From Rhodoferax sp. (GTDB lineage Bacteria > Pseudomonadota > Gammaproteobacteria > Burkholderiales > Burkholderiaceae_C), in NCBI GenBank assembly GCA_018882485.1, contig VERU01000058.1, forward strand, positions 1 through 9,655: a stretch of DNA of 9,655 bases, in the 5' to 3' direction. Position numbers and translations under genes: made by a program. The notes beneath the pieces are model-generated. The model was not told where the DNA came from and did not search any database. It saw nothing but the letters and a program-made list of their open reading frames with translations. Positions 1-6,559 of the stretch are shown here, in pieces. Each line of letters opens with the position of its first letter. Positions within the stretch are counted from its first letter, which is position 1.

Positions 1-768
1 GTGTGGCCGGTCGCGTTTTCACAAAGCGGCGGCAGCCCCGATCTGCGGGCCGCCCTGCAACACTGCGATCCCCAGCGCTTGCACAGCAGCGCATTCGTCA
101 ACACCTGGCCCTCGCCGCTGGCCGATGCGGCCGCCTTCGGAATTGCGCTGCATGCGGCGCCAGAGACCGCCGTGGCGGCGACCAAATCCGTGATCGCCCA
201 GATGACCGCCGGCGCGATGCTGACCGCCGCGCTGGCCGCACCGGCGTCGGCGGCCGCTGCCGACCTGCAGCTGGAACTCGAGCGGTTGCCGCAATGGCTG
301 CACAGCGCCCAGCAGACCGACCCCGAACCGCTGGTTCAGGCGCTGCAAGGGTGCCGCCACCTGTATGTGATCGGTCGTGGGCAGGGTCTGCCGATTGCCC
401 GCGAACTGGCCCTGAAATTCAAGGAAACCTGCGGCCTGCAAGCCGAGGCCTTTTCGGCCGCCGAATTGCTGCATGGGCCCTTGGCCCTGGCCGGGCCGGA
501 CCTGCACGCCCTGTTGCTGGTGACCGACCGCCAAAGCGCGCCGGAACTGCTGGCCTGTGCCGAGCGCCTGGATCGCCTGCAGGCCCGGGTGCGGTTGGCG
601 GGGCCCTGTCCCGGCAGCCTGTTCGACCTGCCGCCACTGCCCGGCACCTACTGCCCGGGCGTGGCCTACCTGGGCGGCCTGTACCTGCTGGTCGATGCGC
701 TGGCTCGCCGCCTCGGGCGCGACCCCGACCGGCCTCCCCACCTGAACAAGGTGACGCTCACGTTCTGA
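1..768 (+). CDS. SIS-domain sugar isomerase/deaminase, GlmS-like (5' partial)
   Basis: This is the C-terminal 255 residues of a double-SIS protein of the GlmS isomerase-domain / NagB-II / AgaS kind. Such proteins bind sugar phosphates and isomerise or deaminate amino sugars in the cytoplasm. Visible marks are SQSG (residues 7-10) followed by SPD, the phosphosugar-binding loop of the first SIS domain. Next come VN..SPLAD (33-42) and PE.AVAATK (54-62), then the second SIS domain from about residue 110. That domain has KFKET with Glu142, the ELLHGP motif with His158, and a C-terminal HLNKVT with Lys250, matching the catalytic Glu/His/Lys positions of GlmS-type isomerases. The frame is open at base 1 and the first SIS loop falls at residue 7, so the usual N-terminal 80 or so residues lie upstream; the GTG at base 1 is an internal codon. 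No glutaminase domain is visible. A deacetylase gene follows after 28 bases, which supports amino-sugar metabolism. The exact substrate is not readable. Confidence 0.88.
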   Translation: MWPVAFSQSGGSPDLRAALQHCDPQRLHSSAFVNTWPSPLADAAAFGIALHAAPETAVAATKSVIAQMTAGAMLTAALAAPASAAAADLQLELERLPQWLHSAQQTDPEPLVQALQGCRHLYVIGRGQGLPIARELALKFKETCGLQAEAFSAAELLHGPLALAGPDLHALLLVTDRQSAPELLACAERLDRLQARVRLAGPCPGSLFDLPPLPGTYCPGVAYLGGLYLLVDALARRLGRDPDRPPHLNKVTLTF

Positions 769-796
769 AGCGGCGGCGCCGCCCACCCGATCCCTG

Positions 797-1699
797 ATGA
801 CCGGCACTTCCATGTCCAACCCCTTCCTGCCCTGGATCCAGGCCTACCGCCACCATTGGGAGACGGCCCGCGCCCATGCCCCGCAACCGGTCCTGGCAGC
901 GTCTGACGGCGCCGATCCGGCACCGGCCGATGCCCCCGGCGCGACCTCGCCGCTGTGCCTGCTGTTCTCGCCCCACCCGGATGACGAGGCGCTGGTGGGC
1001 GGAATCGCGCTGCGGCTGCAACAGGAGTCGGGCTGGCGCGTGGTGAATGTGGCGGTCACCCTGGGCAGCCGGCTGGACCGCCGGGCGGCGCGCTGGCAGG
1101 AACTGCAGGCAAGCTGCCGGGTGCTGGGCTTTGGCTGCGTGGGCGCCGGTGCCGCCCACGGACAGGGGCTGGACGGTGTGCAATGGGCGCAGGCCGAGGC
1201 CGATACCGCCCACTGGCAGCTCGCCCGCCGGTCGGTCCTCGGGCTGCTGACACGGCTGCGGCCGACCGTGGTGGTCTGTCCGCATGAACTCGACGGTCAC
1301 GATGCGCACCGGGCCACCGGCCGGCTGGTGCGCGAAGCGATCGAACAGGCCCCCGACCTGAGCCTGCACCTGCTGCTGAGCGAATACTGGAACACCCAGC
1401 TGCAGCCCCGGCTGATGCTGGAACTGCCCGACGATTGCATCGCCCGCATGATGCTGGCGACCGCGCAGCACGTGGGCGAGGTCACCCGCCACCCCTACCA
1501 CCTGTCGCTGCCCGCCTGGCTGATCGACGGGGCACGCCGGGGCGCCGAGCGGGTGGGGGCTCCGGGCTCCGCCGCCAGCGAAATCACCTTTGCCGCGCTG
1601 TATGGCTGGCGCCTGTGGCGTGCGGGACGCTGGGAGGACGCCCCTGGCTGCATCCAGTCCCGGCACCAGCCGATCGGCGACCGGTTCCTGCCGAGCTGA
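797..1699 (+). CDS. PIG-L/LmbE-family zinc-dependent deacetylase
   Basis: The 300-residue protein has the PIG-L (LmbE, MshB-like) fold. These enzymes remove N-acetyl groups from GlcNAc-type sugars using a single metal ion. The signature HPDDE is at residues 60-64 after a hydrophobic strand (LCLLFS). The second metal-site element is at 166-174 (DGHDAHRAT), with His168 and His171; in the family one His here completes the zinc site with the His and second Asp of HPDD. About 50 poorly conserved residues precede the domain. The start is uncertain: ATG at 797 or ATG at 812 (MSNP), and neither has a clear ribosome binding site. The gene follows the SIS-domain gene by 28 bases on the same strand, so the two are probably co-transcribed. 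A deacetylase plus an amino-sugar isomerase/deaminase would convert an N-acetylated sugar stepwise, but the substrate is inferred only from context. Confidence 0.87.
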   Translation: MTGTSMSNPFLPWIQAYRHHWETARAHAPQPVLAASDGADPAPADAPGATSPLCLLFSPHPDDEALVGGIALRLQQESGWRVVNVAVTLGSRLDRRAARWQELQASCRVLGFGCVGAGAAHGQGLDGVQWAQAEADTAHWQLARRSVLGLLTRLRPTVVVCPHELDGHDAHRATGRLVREAIEQAPDLSLHLLLSEYWNTQLQPRLMLELPDDCIARMMLATAQHVGEVTRHPYHLSLPAWLIDGARRGAERVGAPGSAASEITFAALYGWRLWRAGRWEDAPGCIQSRHQPIGDRFLPS

Positions 1700-1722
1700 C
1701 ACGACAGCCCGGTCTGCAGCCG

Positions 1723-2700
1723 TCAGGCCGTCAGCCGACGCGGGCTGGAGCGGGCCAGATAGAACCACTCGTTGCCCGGTTGGGCGCGCTCATTGGGGAA
1801 TACGATGTAGCCATCGAGCGGCGAAAGCACCGGTGTGCCATCGTGTCGCGTTGCCACCCGTTGGCCGGTGTGCAGGGGGTCGTAGCTGGCCCAGGGCCGC
1901 TCGAAGCGGTCTTGTGCGTGCAGCCGGTCCACCACCTCGACCAGCCGCAGAAATTCGGGCTCGGCGCAGGGCGCAGGCGGCGCCTGCTCCACCATGCCCA
2001 GGTGAGCCAGTGCCGCACGGATGGCCTGGTAGGCCGTCTCGGGCGCAGCCGGGTCCTCGTGCTGACCGCACTCCAGCGTCACGGCGTACCCGCCCCGACG
2101 GCGCATGTATTCGGTGGTGCCCACGCCGTACTCCGGGTCGGTGCTGAGCAGTCCCGCCCGGTCGGCCACCGGCGTGCGGGCCAGCCGTTCCTGCACGCCG
2201 CGGGCGTAGACATCCAGCCAACCCTCGACGATGCGGCGCACGCCCAGACGCAGCACCAGAGCCTGTTCTTCGGCGGCACGGGCAAACGGTTGCAGGCTGC
2301 CGTCGTTGTCCGGCGGACCGATCATGGCGAAAGCTTGTCCCACCGACTGAAAGGAGTGCAGATCCAGCAACACATCGTGCGCGGCCAGCACGGGGCACAG
2401 CACACGGGCAATCCGGTCCTCGTAGTCCAGCGGCGTGGCGTCGGGTCGCAGGTTGCGGTTCAGATTGCGATCCCCCTGGCGCTGCCGCAGCCGGTAGGCG
2501 CGCGGGTTGGTGACCGGCAGCAGCGTGAGGGTGCCTCGAACCAGTTCCAGCGCACCGGCATCCAGTTCGGCGGCGACGCGGGCGATTCCCTGGCTGCCGC
2601 TGGTCTCGTTGCCATGCACCGCTCCCAGCACGATGAAACGGGGTCCGGGCTCAAGGCCCTGGAACTGGTGGAGGCGCAGGCTGGTCTCGGAGGGCGTCAT
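1723..2700 (-). CDS. M14-family zinc hydrolase, succinylglutamate desuccinylase/aspartoacylase-like
   Basis: The 325-residue protein belongs to the AstE/AspA branch of the M14 metallocarboxypeptidase superfamily, which hydrolyses amide bonds of N-acyl amino acids or small peptides. Zinc ligands are readable: GAVHGNE gives His29 and Glu32, and DLHS gives His115. GDRNLNRN (76-83) supplies the substrate-binding Arg/Asn cluster, and TLECGQH (208-214) carries the likely catalytic Glu210. The C-terminal part (about 245-325), including SPLDGYIVFPN, looks like the small beta domain found at the end of this family. Length is normal, and no signal peptide is visible, so it is probably cytoplasmic. Genuine AstE normally lies in the ast operon, which is absent here, so the substrate is open. 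The gene is convergent with the deacetylase (23-base gap) and divergent from the DksA-like gene. Confidence 0.88.
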   Translation of the reverse strand: MTPSETSLRLHQFQGLEPGPRFIVLGAVHGNETSGSQGIARVAAELDAGALELVRGTLTLLPVTNPRAYRLRQRQGDRNLNRNLRPDATPLDYEDRIARVLCPVLAAHDVLLDLHSFQSVGQAFAMIGPPDNDGSLQPFARAAEEQALVLRLGVRRIVEGWLDVYARGVQERLARTPVADRAGLLSTDPEYGVGTTEYMRRRGGYAVTLECGQHEDPAAPETAYQAIRAALAHLGMVEQAPPAPCAEPEFLRLVEVVDRLHAQDRFERPWASYDPLHTGQRVATRHDGTPVLSPLDGYIVFPNERAQPGNEWFYLARSSPRRLTA

Positions 2701-2722
2701 GCAGGAATCCGCGGCGTGGGGG

Positions 2723-2744
2723 TTGCGCGAATTCTAGGGCGCAA
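2723..2744. promoter_or_regulatory. Inverted repeat TTGCGC-N10-GCGCAA over a possible M14 promoter
   Basis: Perfect 6-base half-sites (2723-2728 and 2739-2744) are separated by 10 bases. The spacer holds TAGAAT on the minus strand (2736 to 2731), a 5/6 match to a sigma-70 -10 box. That would give a transcript start near 2724, about 24 bases before the M14 start codon. The geometry suits a dimeric regulator blocking the -10 region. No convincing -35 box was found and the regulator is unknown. Confidence 0.3.
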
Positions 2745-2814
2745 GCCGCGGCCACCCCCGTCCCGGGCCCAAGCCGGCCGAGACGGCCGATGACGCCGGC
2801 CCGGCCTGGAATTC

Positions 2815-2828
2815 TTGACGCGGGTCAA
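2815..2828 (+). promoter_or_regulatory. FNR/ANR/FixK-type site TTGACGCGGGTCAA
   Basis: This is a perfect two-fold symmetric TTGAC-N4-GTCAA, matching the FNR-family pattern TTGA(T/C)-N4-(A/G)TCAA. Its centre (2821.5) lies 41.5 bases upstream of position 2863. That is the start expected from the best -10 box downstream (CATGAT, 2851-2856). A -41.5 centre is the standard class II activating position for FNR and its relatives, so low-oxygen activation of the downstream DksA-like gene is predicted. Confidence 0.65.
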
Positions 2829-2850
2829 AGACGCCCAGGGTCCGCCGTCG

Positions 2851-2863
2851 CATGATGGACATC
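2851..2863 (+). promoter_or_regulatory. Predicted -10 box and start of an FNR-class II promoter
   Basis: CATGAT (2851-2856) matches TATAAT at 4 of 6 positions and predicts transcription from about 2863, giving a 23-base leader before ATG 2886. The -35 position is covered by the FNR-type site, as expected for an activator-dependent class II promoter. Confidence 0.4.
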
Positions 2864-2885
2864 CTGTCCACCCCACACGAACACC

Positions 2886-3260
2886 ATGCAAACCGAACAA
2901 GCCGCCCCCTACAAAGCCCTGCTGCTGGAGCAGCAGGCCAGCCTGCAGGCCCAACTGGCGGCCCTGCGCGGAGGGGCCATTGGCCGGGTTCAGGCCTCGG
3001 CCGAGCACTACGCCCGGCCCGAAGATCCACAGGCCCAGCTGAACACCGAGAAAGAGCTGGAGTTCACGCTCGACGCCCATGAAAGCGCCGAACTCGATGC
3101 GGTGCAGGCCGCACTGGATCGCATCAGCGCCGGGCGCTATGGCGACTGCAGCGACTGCGGACTGGCCATTCCCGCTGCCCGGCTGCAGGCCACGCCCACG
3201 GCCCTGCGCTGTATCGCCTGCCAGCAGCGGGCCGAGCAACACCCGCCCGGGCGACCCTGA
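2886..3260 (+). CDS. TraR/DksA-family zinc-finger protein (short DksA-like)
   Basis: The 124-residue protein combines an N-terminal Gln/Ala/Leu-rich helix (about 8-30) and a second acidic helix (about 52-83), which together resemble the DksA coiled coil. A four-cysteine zinc finger follows: Cys88/Cys91 in CSDCG and Cys109/Cys112 in CIAC (CxxC-x17-CxxC). DksA/TraR proteins enter the RNA polymerase secondary channel and alter promoter choice, often with ppGpp. It is shorter than canonical DksA (about 150 residues), and the tip, near PEDPQAQ (45-51), does not keep the DxxDxA acidic pattern of E. coli DksA. It is therefore more likely an auxiliary homologue than the housekeeping DksA. ATG 2886 fits the family N-terminus, though no strong Shine-Dalgarno is present. 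It stands alone behind an FNR-type site, so oxygen-dependent expression is likely. Confidence 0.87.
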   Translation: MQTEQAAPYKALLLEQQASLQAQLAALRGGAIGRVQASAEHYARPEDPQAQLNTEKELEFTLDAHESAELDAVQAALDRISAGRYGDCSDCGLAIPAARLQATPTALRCIACQQRAEQHPPGRP

Positions 3261-3291
3261 CAGGTCGGGCTGCGGCCGCAGGACGCCCGGG
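3246..3291. terminator. GC-rich inverted repeat between convergent genes, possible bidirectional terminator
   Basis: CCCGGGCG (3246-3253) pairs with CGCCCGGG (3284-3291), and the enclosed loop carries the palindrome CTGCGGCCGCAG (3270-3281). The structure spans the end of the DksA-like gene and stops just at the end of the opposing gene. There is no T-run, so intrinsic termination is uncertain. Confidence 0.35.
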
Positions 3292-3882
3292 TCAGCGGCT
3301 GCCGTCTTCCCCGGGATGGGGAGCCTGCAACGCGGCTCGGACCGCGCCAGGGCTGGGCAGGGTGTACAGATAGGCGGTGGACAAGGCCATCAGGCGTTCG
3401 AACCGGCCGCCGTGCACCATCACCACGAAATCGCCCTGCGCATCCAGCCAGAAAGGCGCGGGCAGGGGGTGGTCCCGGGACGCATACCGCAGCATCTCGG
3501 GGTCCAGCAGGTAGTCATAGGCCTGGTGATCGCCCGCAGCACGGGGCGTCGGGTCGGCGGCCTGCCCGGTGCGGGTATCGACCACCCAGTAGTGGGGCAC
3601 GAACACCGTGCCCAGCTCCCCGAAGTCATCCCCCACCATCCAGCCCGCCTGCACGCTCCAGACTTCAGGGTCCATGGCCTGCAACAGCGCCGAGTTTCCG
3701 ACACAGGCGTTCGGTGCGGCCCAGGCGACCTGCAGGCGCGCCACCTCCACGACCCGGCAATCGGGCCGCTGGCGCAGGAACCGGGCCGATGCAGGCTTCA
3801 TCACGAGGGCCTGCACGGTGCGTCGATCGCCTGCCGGTCGTGATTCCAACAACGTGACCTTGGCATGCTTGTGGGAGAGCAT
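3292..3882 (-). CDS. Conserved-looking hypothetical protein with Cys/Asn, His and Asp motifs
   Basis: I do not recognise this 196-residue protein. It has no signal peptide or membrane segment. The central part reads like a small alpha/beta domain: Cys60 in ACVGNS, then the stretch to GWMVGD (80-85), then His97 in VPHYWVVD (95-102), a short TGQ turn, and Asp110 in ADPTP. The order Cys-xx-Asn, later His-x-Trp, then Asp-Pro-Thr resembles papain/transglutaminase-like hydrolase families, where Cys, His and Asp form the active site. This is only a motif-level resemblance. The C-terminal part (about 140-175) has [16 protein letters not shown]. The only upstream in-frame ATG is at 3882; it lies in the loop of a perfect hairpin and directly abuts GGGAGG, so the start is not certain. 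Base composition matches its neighbours, arguing against recent transfer. It is convergent with the DksA-like gene and divergent from the response regulator. Confidence 0.75.
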   Translation of the reverse strand: MLSHKHAKVTLLESRPAGDRRTVQALVMKPASARFLRQRPDCRVVEVARLQVAWAAPNACVGNSALLQAMDPEVWSVQAGWMVGDDFGELGTVFVPHYWVVDTRTGQAADPTPRAAGDHQAYDYLLDPEMLRYASRDHPLPAPFWLDAQGDFVVMVHGGRFERLMALSTAYLYTLPSPGAVRAALQAPHPGEDGSR

Positions 3883-3890
3883 CCTCCCAC
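3871..3890. promoter_or_regulatory. Perfect hairpin with the hypothetical gene's start codon in its loop
   Basis: GTGGGAG (3871-3877) and CTCCCAC (3884-3890) are perfect complements around a 6-base loop that contains the minus-strand ATG (3882-3880). In the mRNA the purine-rich GGGAG, the only Shine-Dalgarno-like run, is locked in the stem. It could limit translation, or on DNA serve as a dyad operator between divergent genes. Confidence 0.4.
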
Positions 3891-3962
3891 GGTTGCCGGC
3901 CGGCGGCTATCCCACGCGACAGGAAGTCATCCCTTTCCCATGGGATGCCAGTCCCCCGGGCT

Positions 3963-3975
3963 TGTAATAAAGTCG
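3963..3975 (+). promoter_or_regulatory. Possible -10 box for the response regulator gene
   Basis: TGTAAT (3963-3968) matches TATAAT at 5 of 6 positions within a short AT-rich patch, rare in this GC-rich DNA. It would start transcription near 3975, seven bases before the ATG at 3982. The -35 region is poor (ATGGGA at 3940-3945) and overlaps the 10-base palindrome TCCCATGGGA (3936-3945), which could be an activator site. Confidence 0.3.
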
Positions 3976-3981
3976 TTCCAC

Positions 3982-4665
3982 ATGACGCCGCTGACCCCTG
4001 CCACACCTGCCACCCGGAGCGCCGCCCGGCGCATCCTCGTGGTGGAAGACAATCCGCTGTTCCAGTCGCAAATCGCCAGAGCCGTCGCCAGCGTGGAGCC
4101 CGCCAGCCGGGTGCTGGTGTGCGACACCGGATCGGCCGCCATCGACCATCTGGAGGACCCGCAGCAGCGCATCGACCTGGCCCTGGTGGACCTGGGACTG
4201 CCCGACATCGGCGGGATCGAGGTGATCCGGGCCGTGCGCCGGCGCTTTGCCGATGTCCCGGTCATGGTGATTTCGGTGGTCTCGGCCGAGCGCAGCGTGC
4301 TGGCCGCCATCCGCGCGGGCGCTCGCGGCTACATCCTCAAGGGCGACTCCGAGGCCTCCATCGGCCAGGCCATCCAGGACGTGCTGCAGGGCAACTACCC
4401 CATCAGCCCGTCACTGGCACGCACGCTGTTCAAGCTGGCCGGGGCGCCCGGCGCCAGCGGCGGATCGGACGAGTTCAAACTGTCACCGCGCGAAACCGAA
4501 ACCCTGCAGCTGCTGTCGCGCGGCCTGAGTTACGAGGAGGTGGCCGGCCTCATGGGCGTGGCCCTGTCGACCGTGCAGACCAACATCCGCAACCTGTACC
4601 GCAAACTCGACGCCAAGACCCAGATGCAGGCCGTGGCCAAGGCGCGGGACGCCGGCCTGATCTGA
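3982..4665 (+). CDS. NarL/LuxR-type two-component response regulator
   Basis: The 227-residue cytoplasmic regulator has a receiver domain (about 17-135) and a LuxR-type helix-turn-helix DNA-binding domain (about 166-227). Receiver residues are all present: acidic pair Glu22/Asp23 in VVEDN, phosphoacceptor Asp70 in LVDLGLPD, Ser98 after a hydrophobic strand, and Lys120 in YILKGD. The output domain begins LSPRETE and includes [29 protein letters not shown], the GerE/LuxR signature. I chose ATG 3982 over an upstream in-frame ATG at 3865 because the family domain begins 17 residues after it. The earlier start would also add 39 unrelated residues and overlap the opposing gene. The likely partner kinase is the convergent HisKA_3-type gene 27 bases away, since NarL-type regulators pair with that kinase class. 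Phosphorylation is expected to promote dimerisation and promoter binding; the targets are unknown. Confidence 0.93.
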   Translation: MTPLTPATPATRSAARRILVVEDNPLFQSQIARAVASVEPASRVLVCDTGSAAIDHLEDPQQRIDLALVDLGLPDIGGIEVIRAVRRRFADVPVMVISVVSAERSVLAAIRAGARGYILKGDSEASIGQAIQDVLQGNYPISPSLARTLFKLAGAPGASGGSDEFKLSPRETETLQLLSRGLSYEEVAGLMGVALSTVQTNIRNLYRKLDAKTQMQAVAKARDAGLI

Positions 4666-4696
4666 GGCCCTCGGCCGTGCCGGCTCGCGGCCTCAG
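4662..4696. terminator. Inverted repeat spanning both convergent stop codons, likely bidirectional terminator
   Basis: CTGAGGCC (4662-4669) is perfectly complementary to GGCCTCAG (4689-4696). A nested stem, CGGC (4672-4675) with GCCG (4679-4682), sits in the loop. The TGA of the regulator and the TGA of the kinase lie inside opposite arms of the same stem. No T-run follows, so it may slow or terminate polymerase from both sides with help from Rho. Confidence 0.45.
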
Positions 4697-6540
4697 TGCG
4701 GCTTCAGCGTCAGGACCAGGCTAATTTCGGTGCCGGGTGAACGGGGCCGCACCGACAGCTCCGCACCGATCTCCCGCGCACGGGTGCGCATGTTGTTCAT
4801 GCCGCGGCCCTGCCGGGCTTCAGGACGGATGCCCACGCCGTCATCGAACACACTCAGCCAGAGCTGCCTGCGTTCAGGGTCGAAGCGCCCCTGAAACCAG
4901 ATGTGGGTGGCCCGCGCATGCTTGATCGCATTGTTGAGCGCCTCCTGCGCGATGCGCAGGATGTGCAGGATGACGCGCTCGGGCTGGGCCGGACAGGCAT
5001 CGAGCTGCAGGTGCCAGTGCACCTGCAGCGCGCTCCCGGCCAGCCGGCTCTGGGTCCGGAACCGGAAATCCAGCATGGCGCTGGCCAGGGTCTGCTCGCT
5101 GTTGCCCAGGGTGTCCACCAGCAGGTACAGATCGGCCATGCACTCCTGCAGGATCTGCGTCAGCTGCGCCTGGGTGATCAAACCCTGCTCCGCCAGCAGG
5201 CGGGCACTGGCCAGTTGCGAGCCGAAGCCATCGTGCATGTCCTGCAGCAGCCTCTCCCGTTCATCGGCCTTGGTGCGCTCGACCTCCGCCACCAGCAGCC
5301 GGGCATTGGCCTGCTCCAGCGCCAGCGTGCGCTCGGCGACCCGGCTCTCCAGCAGGGCCGCCGAACCCCGCACCTGGCGCAGCGACGACGCCACCCGCCC
5401 GACCAGCACCGCGCCCATGAGCAGCGACATGCCGCCATACACATAGGTGATCAGGTACAGGCCCTCAAAGGGGGTCAGACCGGCCAGCCGCAGCCAGTCG
5501 AACACACCCGCCCCCAGCAGCAGCACCAGCAACGTGGAAAATCCCACCTGCAGGGGGTCCCGCGTCCGGTAGGCCGAGCGGACAATGTCCACACCGATCA
5601 GCGGCACCAGCAGCAGGAATGGCGTGTACAGGGCCACGGTCACCCATCGGTCATTGCCCCCCAGCCACACCAGCAGGGGCCCCAGCACGACACTGGCCTG
5701 CAAGGCGAGGCGCCCGATGCGCCCCGGGCCTCCGAAAGGCGCCAGCAGGGTCAACAGCAGCAGGGGCATGAGCATGAAGCGGCTGGAAAAAATGAACCAG
5801 CTGAACAGCTCAAAGCTGACCCAGGCCCGGCTCGCGATCTGGTTCACATTGCCGAACGCCCCCACCACGCTGGCCAGCCCGAACCACAGGTAAACGGGCT
5901 CCCGGCGCAGCAACATGGCCAGCCCCAGGGACATGAAACCCACCAGCAACGACAGCCAGGTCAGGGCCTCGACCAGGTCCACCTGCACCCAATAGCGGGG
6001 CCAGTAGAACTGGCGCTCCAGCAGCAGCGCATCGCCCAGCATGACCGACGACAGGCCGTTGGCCTGCCGGTCGTTTGCGTAGATTTCGAACTCGAGCACA
6101 TTGCGCCCCTGCCGCCACACCGACAGGGGCGGCGCAAAGAGATTGGGCTTGTGCAGACAGCGGATCTGCTCGAGAGGACCGAGCGCGCAACTGCCGATCC
6201 ACTGTCCATTCAGGTACACCTGGCCCGACAGGCTGAGCTTGCGCACCAGCACCCCCAGGGGTTGCTGCGGCACGCTTGTCAGCACGAATCCGAGCCGGTA
6301 GCGGACGCGGCCGCCCGGCCTGGAAAAATCATCCGGCTGCAGGGCATTCGGCAGGGCTACCGAACGCGAGCCCGCATCGCTGGTCAACTGGGCTTGCGTC
6401 AACCAGACCGAGGCCTGCGCGGCCGGTGCAAACTGCAGCGGTTCAGGACTGGGCTCCTGGGCCGGCTCGCTGCGCACGCCGCAGGCGGCGAACGTCAGCC
6501 ACAGCAGCAGCCCGCGCCACACGAACCGCCCGCCGCCCAT
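4693..6540 (-). CDS. 7TMR-DISM-type sensor histidine kinase (HisKA_3/HATPase)
   Basis: The 615-residue inner-membrane kinase starts with a hydrophobic signal-like segment (9-20) ending in FAAC, a possible but weak lipobox. An extracytoplasmic domain (about 40-180) follows, with a jelly-roll-like pattern (VYLNGQWIG, GRNVLEFEIYAN) like the carbohydrate-binding DISMED2 module, plus Cys118 and Cys128 that could form a disulfide. I count seven membrane segments (about 187-210, 216-236, 242-269, 278-294, 299-320, 332-354, 361-380), then a coiled coil (about 385-430). The dimerisation/phosphoacceptor motif is ERERLLQDMHDG with His436. The ATPase domain has the N box EALNNAIKHA (533-542), DDGVGI (566-571) and the glycine-rich GRGMNNM (578-584). 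This is the NarX/DegS-type kinase class that pairs with LuxR-type regulators. Its gene begins 19 bases after the dehydrogenase stop codon, suggesting co-transcription. The ligand is unknown; a sugar or aromatic-derived signal is speculation. Confidence 0.92.
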   Translation of the reverse strand: MGGGRFVWRGLLLWLTFAACGVRSEPAQEPSPEPLQFAPAAQASVWLTQAQLTSDAGSRSVALPNALQPDDFSRPGGRVRYRLGFVLTSVPQQPLGVLVRKLSLSGQVYLNGQWIGSCALGPLEQIRCLHKPNLFAPPLSVWRQGRNVLEFEIYANDRQANGLSSVMLGDALLLERQFYWPRYWVQVDLVEALTWLSLLVGFMSLGLAMLLRREPVYLWFGLASVVGAFGNVNQIASRAWVSFELFSWFIFSSRFMLMPLLLLTLLAPFGGPGRIGRLALQASVVLGPLLVWLGGNDRWVTVALYTPFLLLVPLIGVDIVRSAYRTRDPLQVGFSTLLVLLLGAGVFDWLRLAGLTPFEGLYLITYVYGGMSLLMGAVLVGRVASSLRQVRGSAALLESRVAERTLALEQANARLLVAEVERTKADERERLLQDMHDGFGSQLASARLLAEQGLITQAQLTQILQECMADLYLLVDTLGNSEQTLASAMLDFRFRTQSRLAGSALQVHWHLQLDACPAQPERVILHILRIAQEALNNAIKHARATHIWFQGRFDPERRQLWLSVFDDGVGIRPEARQGRGMNNMRTRAREIGAELSVRPRSPGTEISLVLTLKPH

Positions 6541-6559
6541 GCCCGCCGCCCGGACCGGC

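Noticed and set aside
1696..1726. CTGAC/GTCAG inverted repeat at the deacetylase/M14 convergent junction as a terminator
   Set aside because: Only five base pairs with a 21-base loop, and most of the match follows from two facing TGA stop codons; not strong enough to list as a feature.
1435..2793. A 452-codon open frame on the plus strand across the deacetylase end and the M14 gene
   Set aside because: It overlaps two well-supported genes in other frames and shows no motif; it is a GC-driven shadow.
3865..3981. An N-terminal extension of the response regulator from an upstream ATG at 3865
   Set aside because: The 39 extra residues do not resemble any receiver-domain leader, would overlap the start of the divergent gene and pass through its promoter region; ATG 3982 fits the family.
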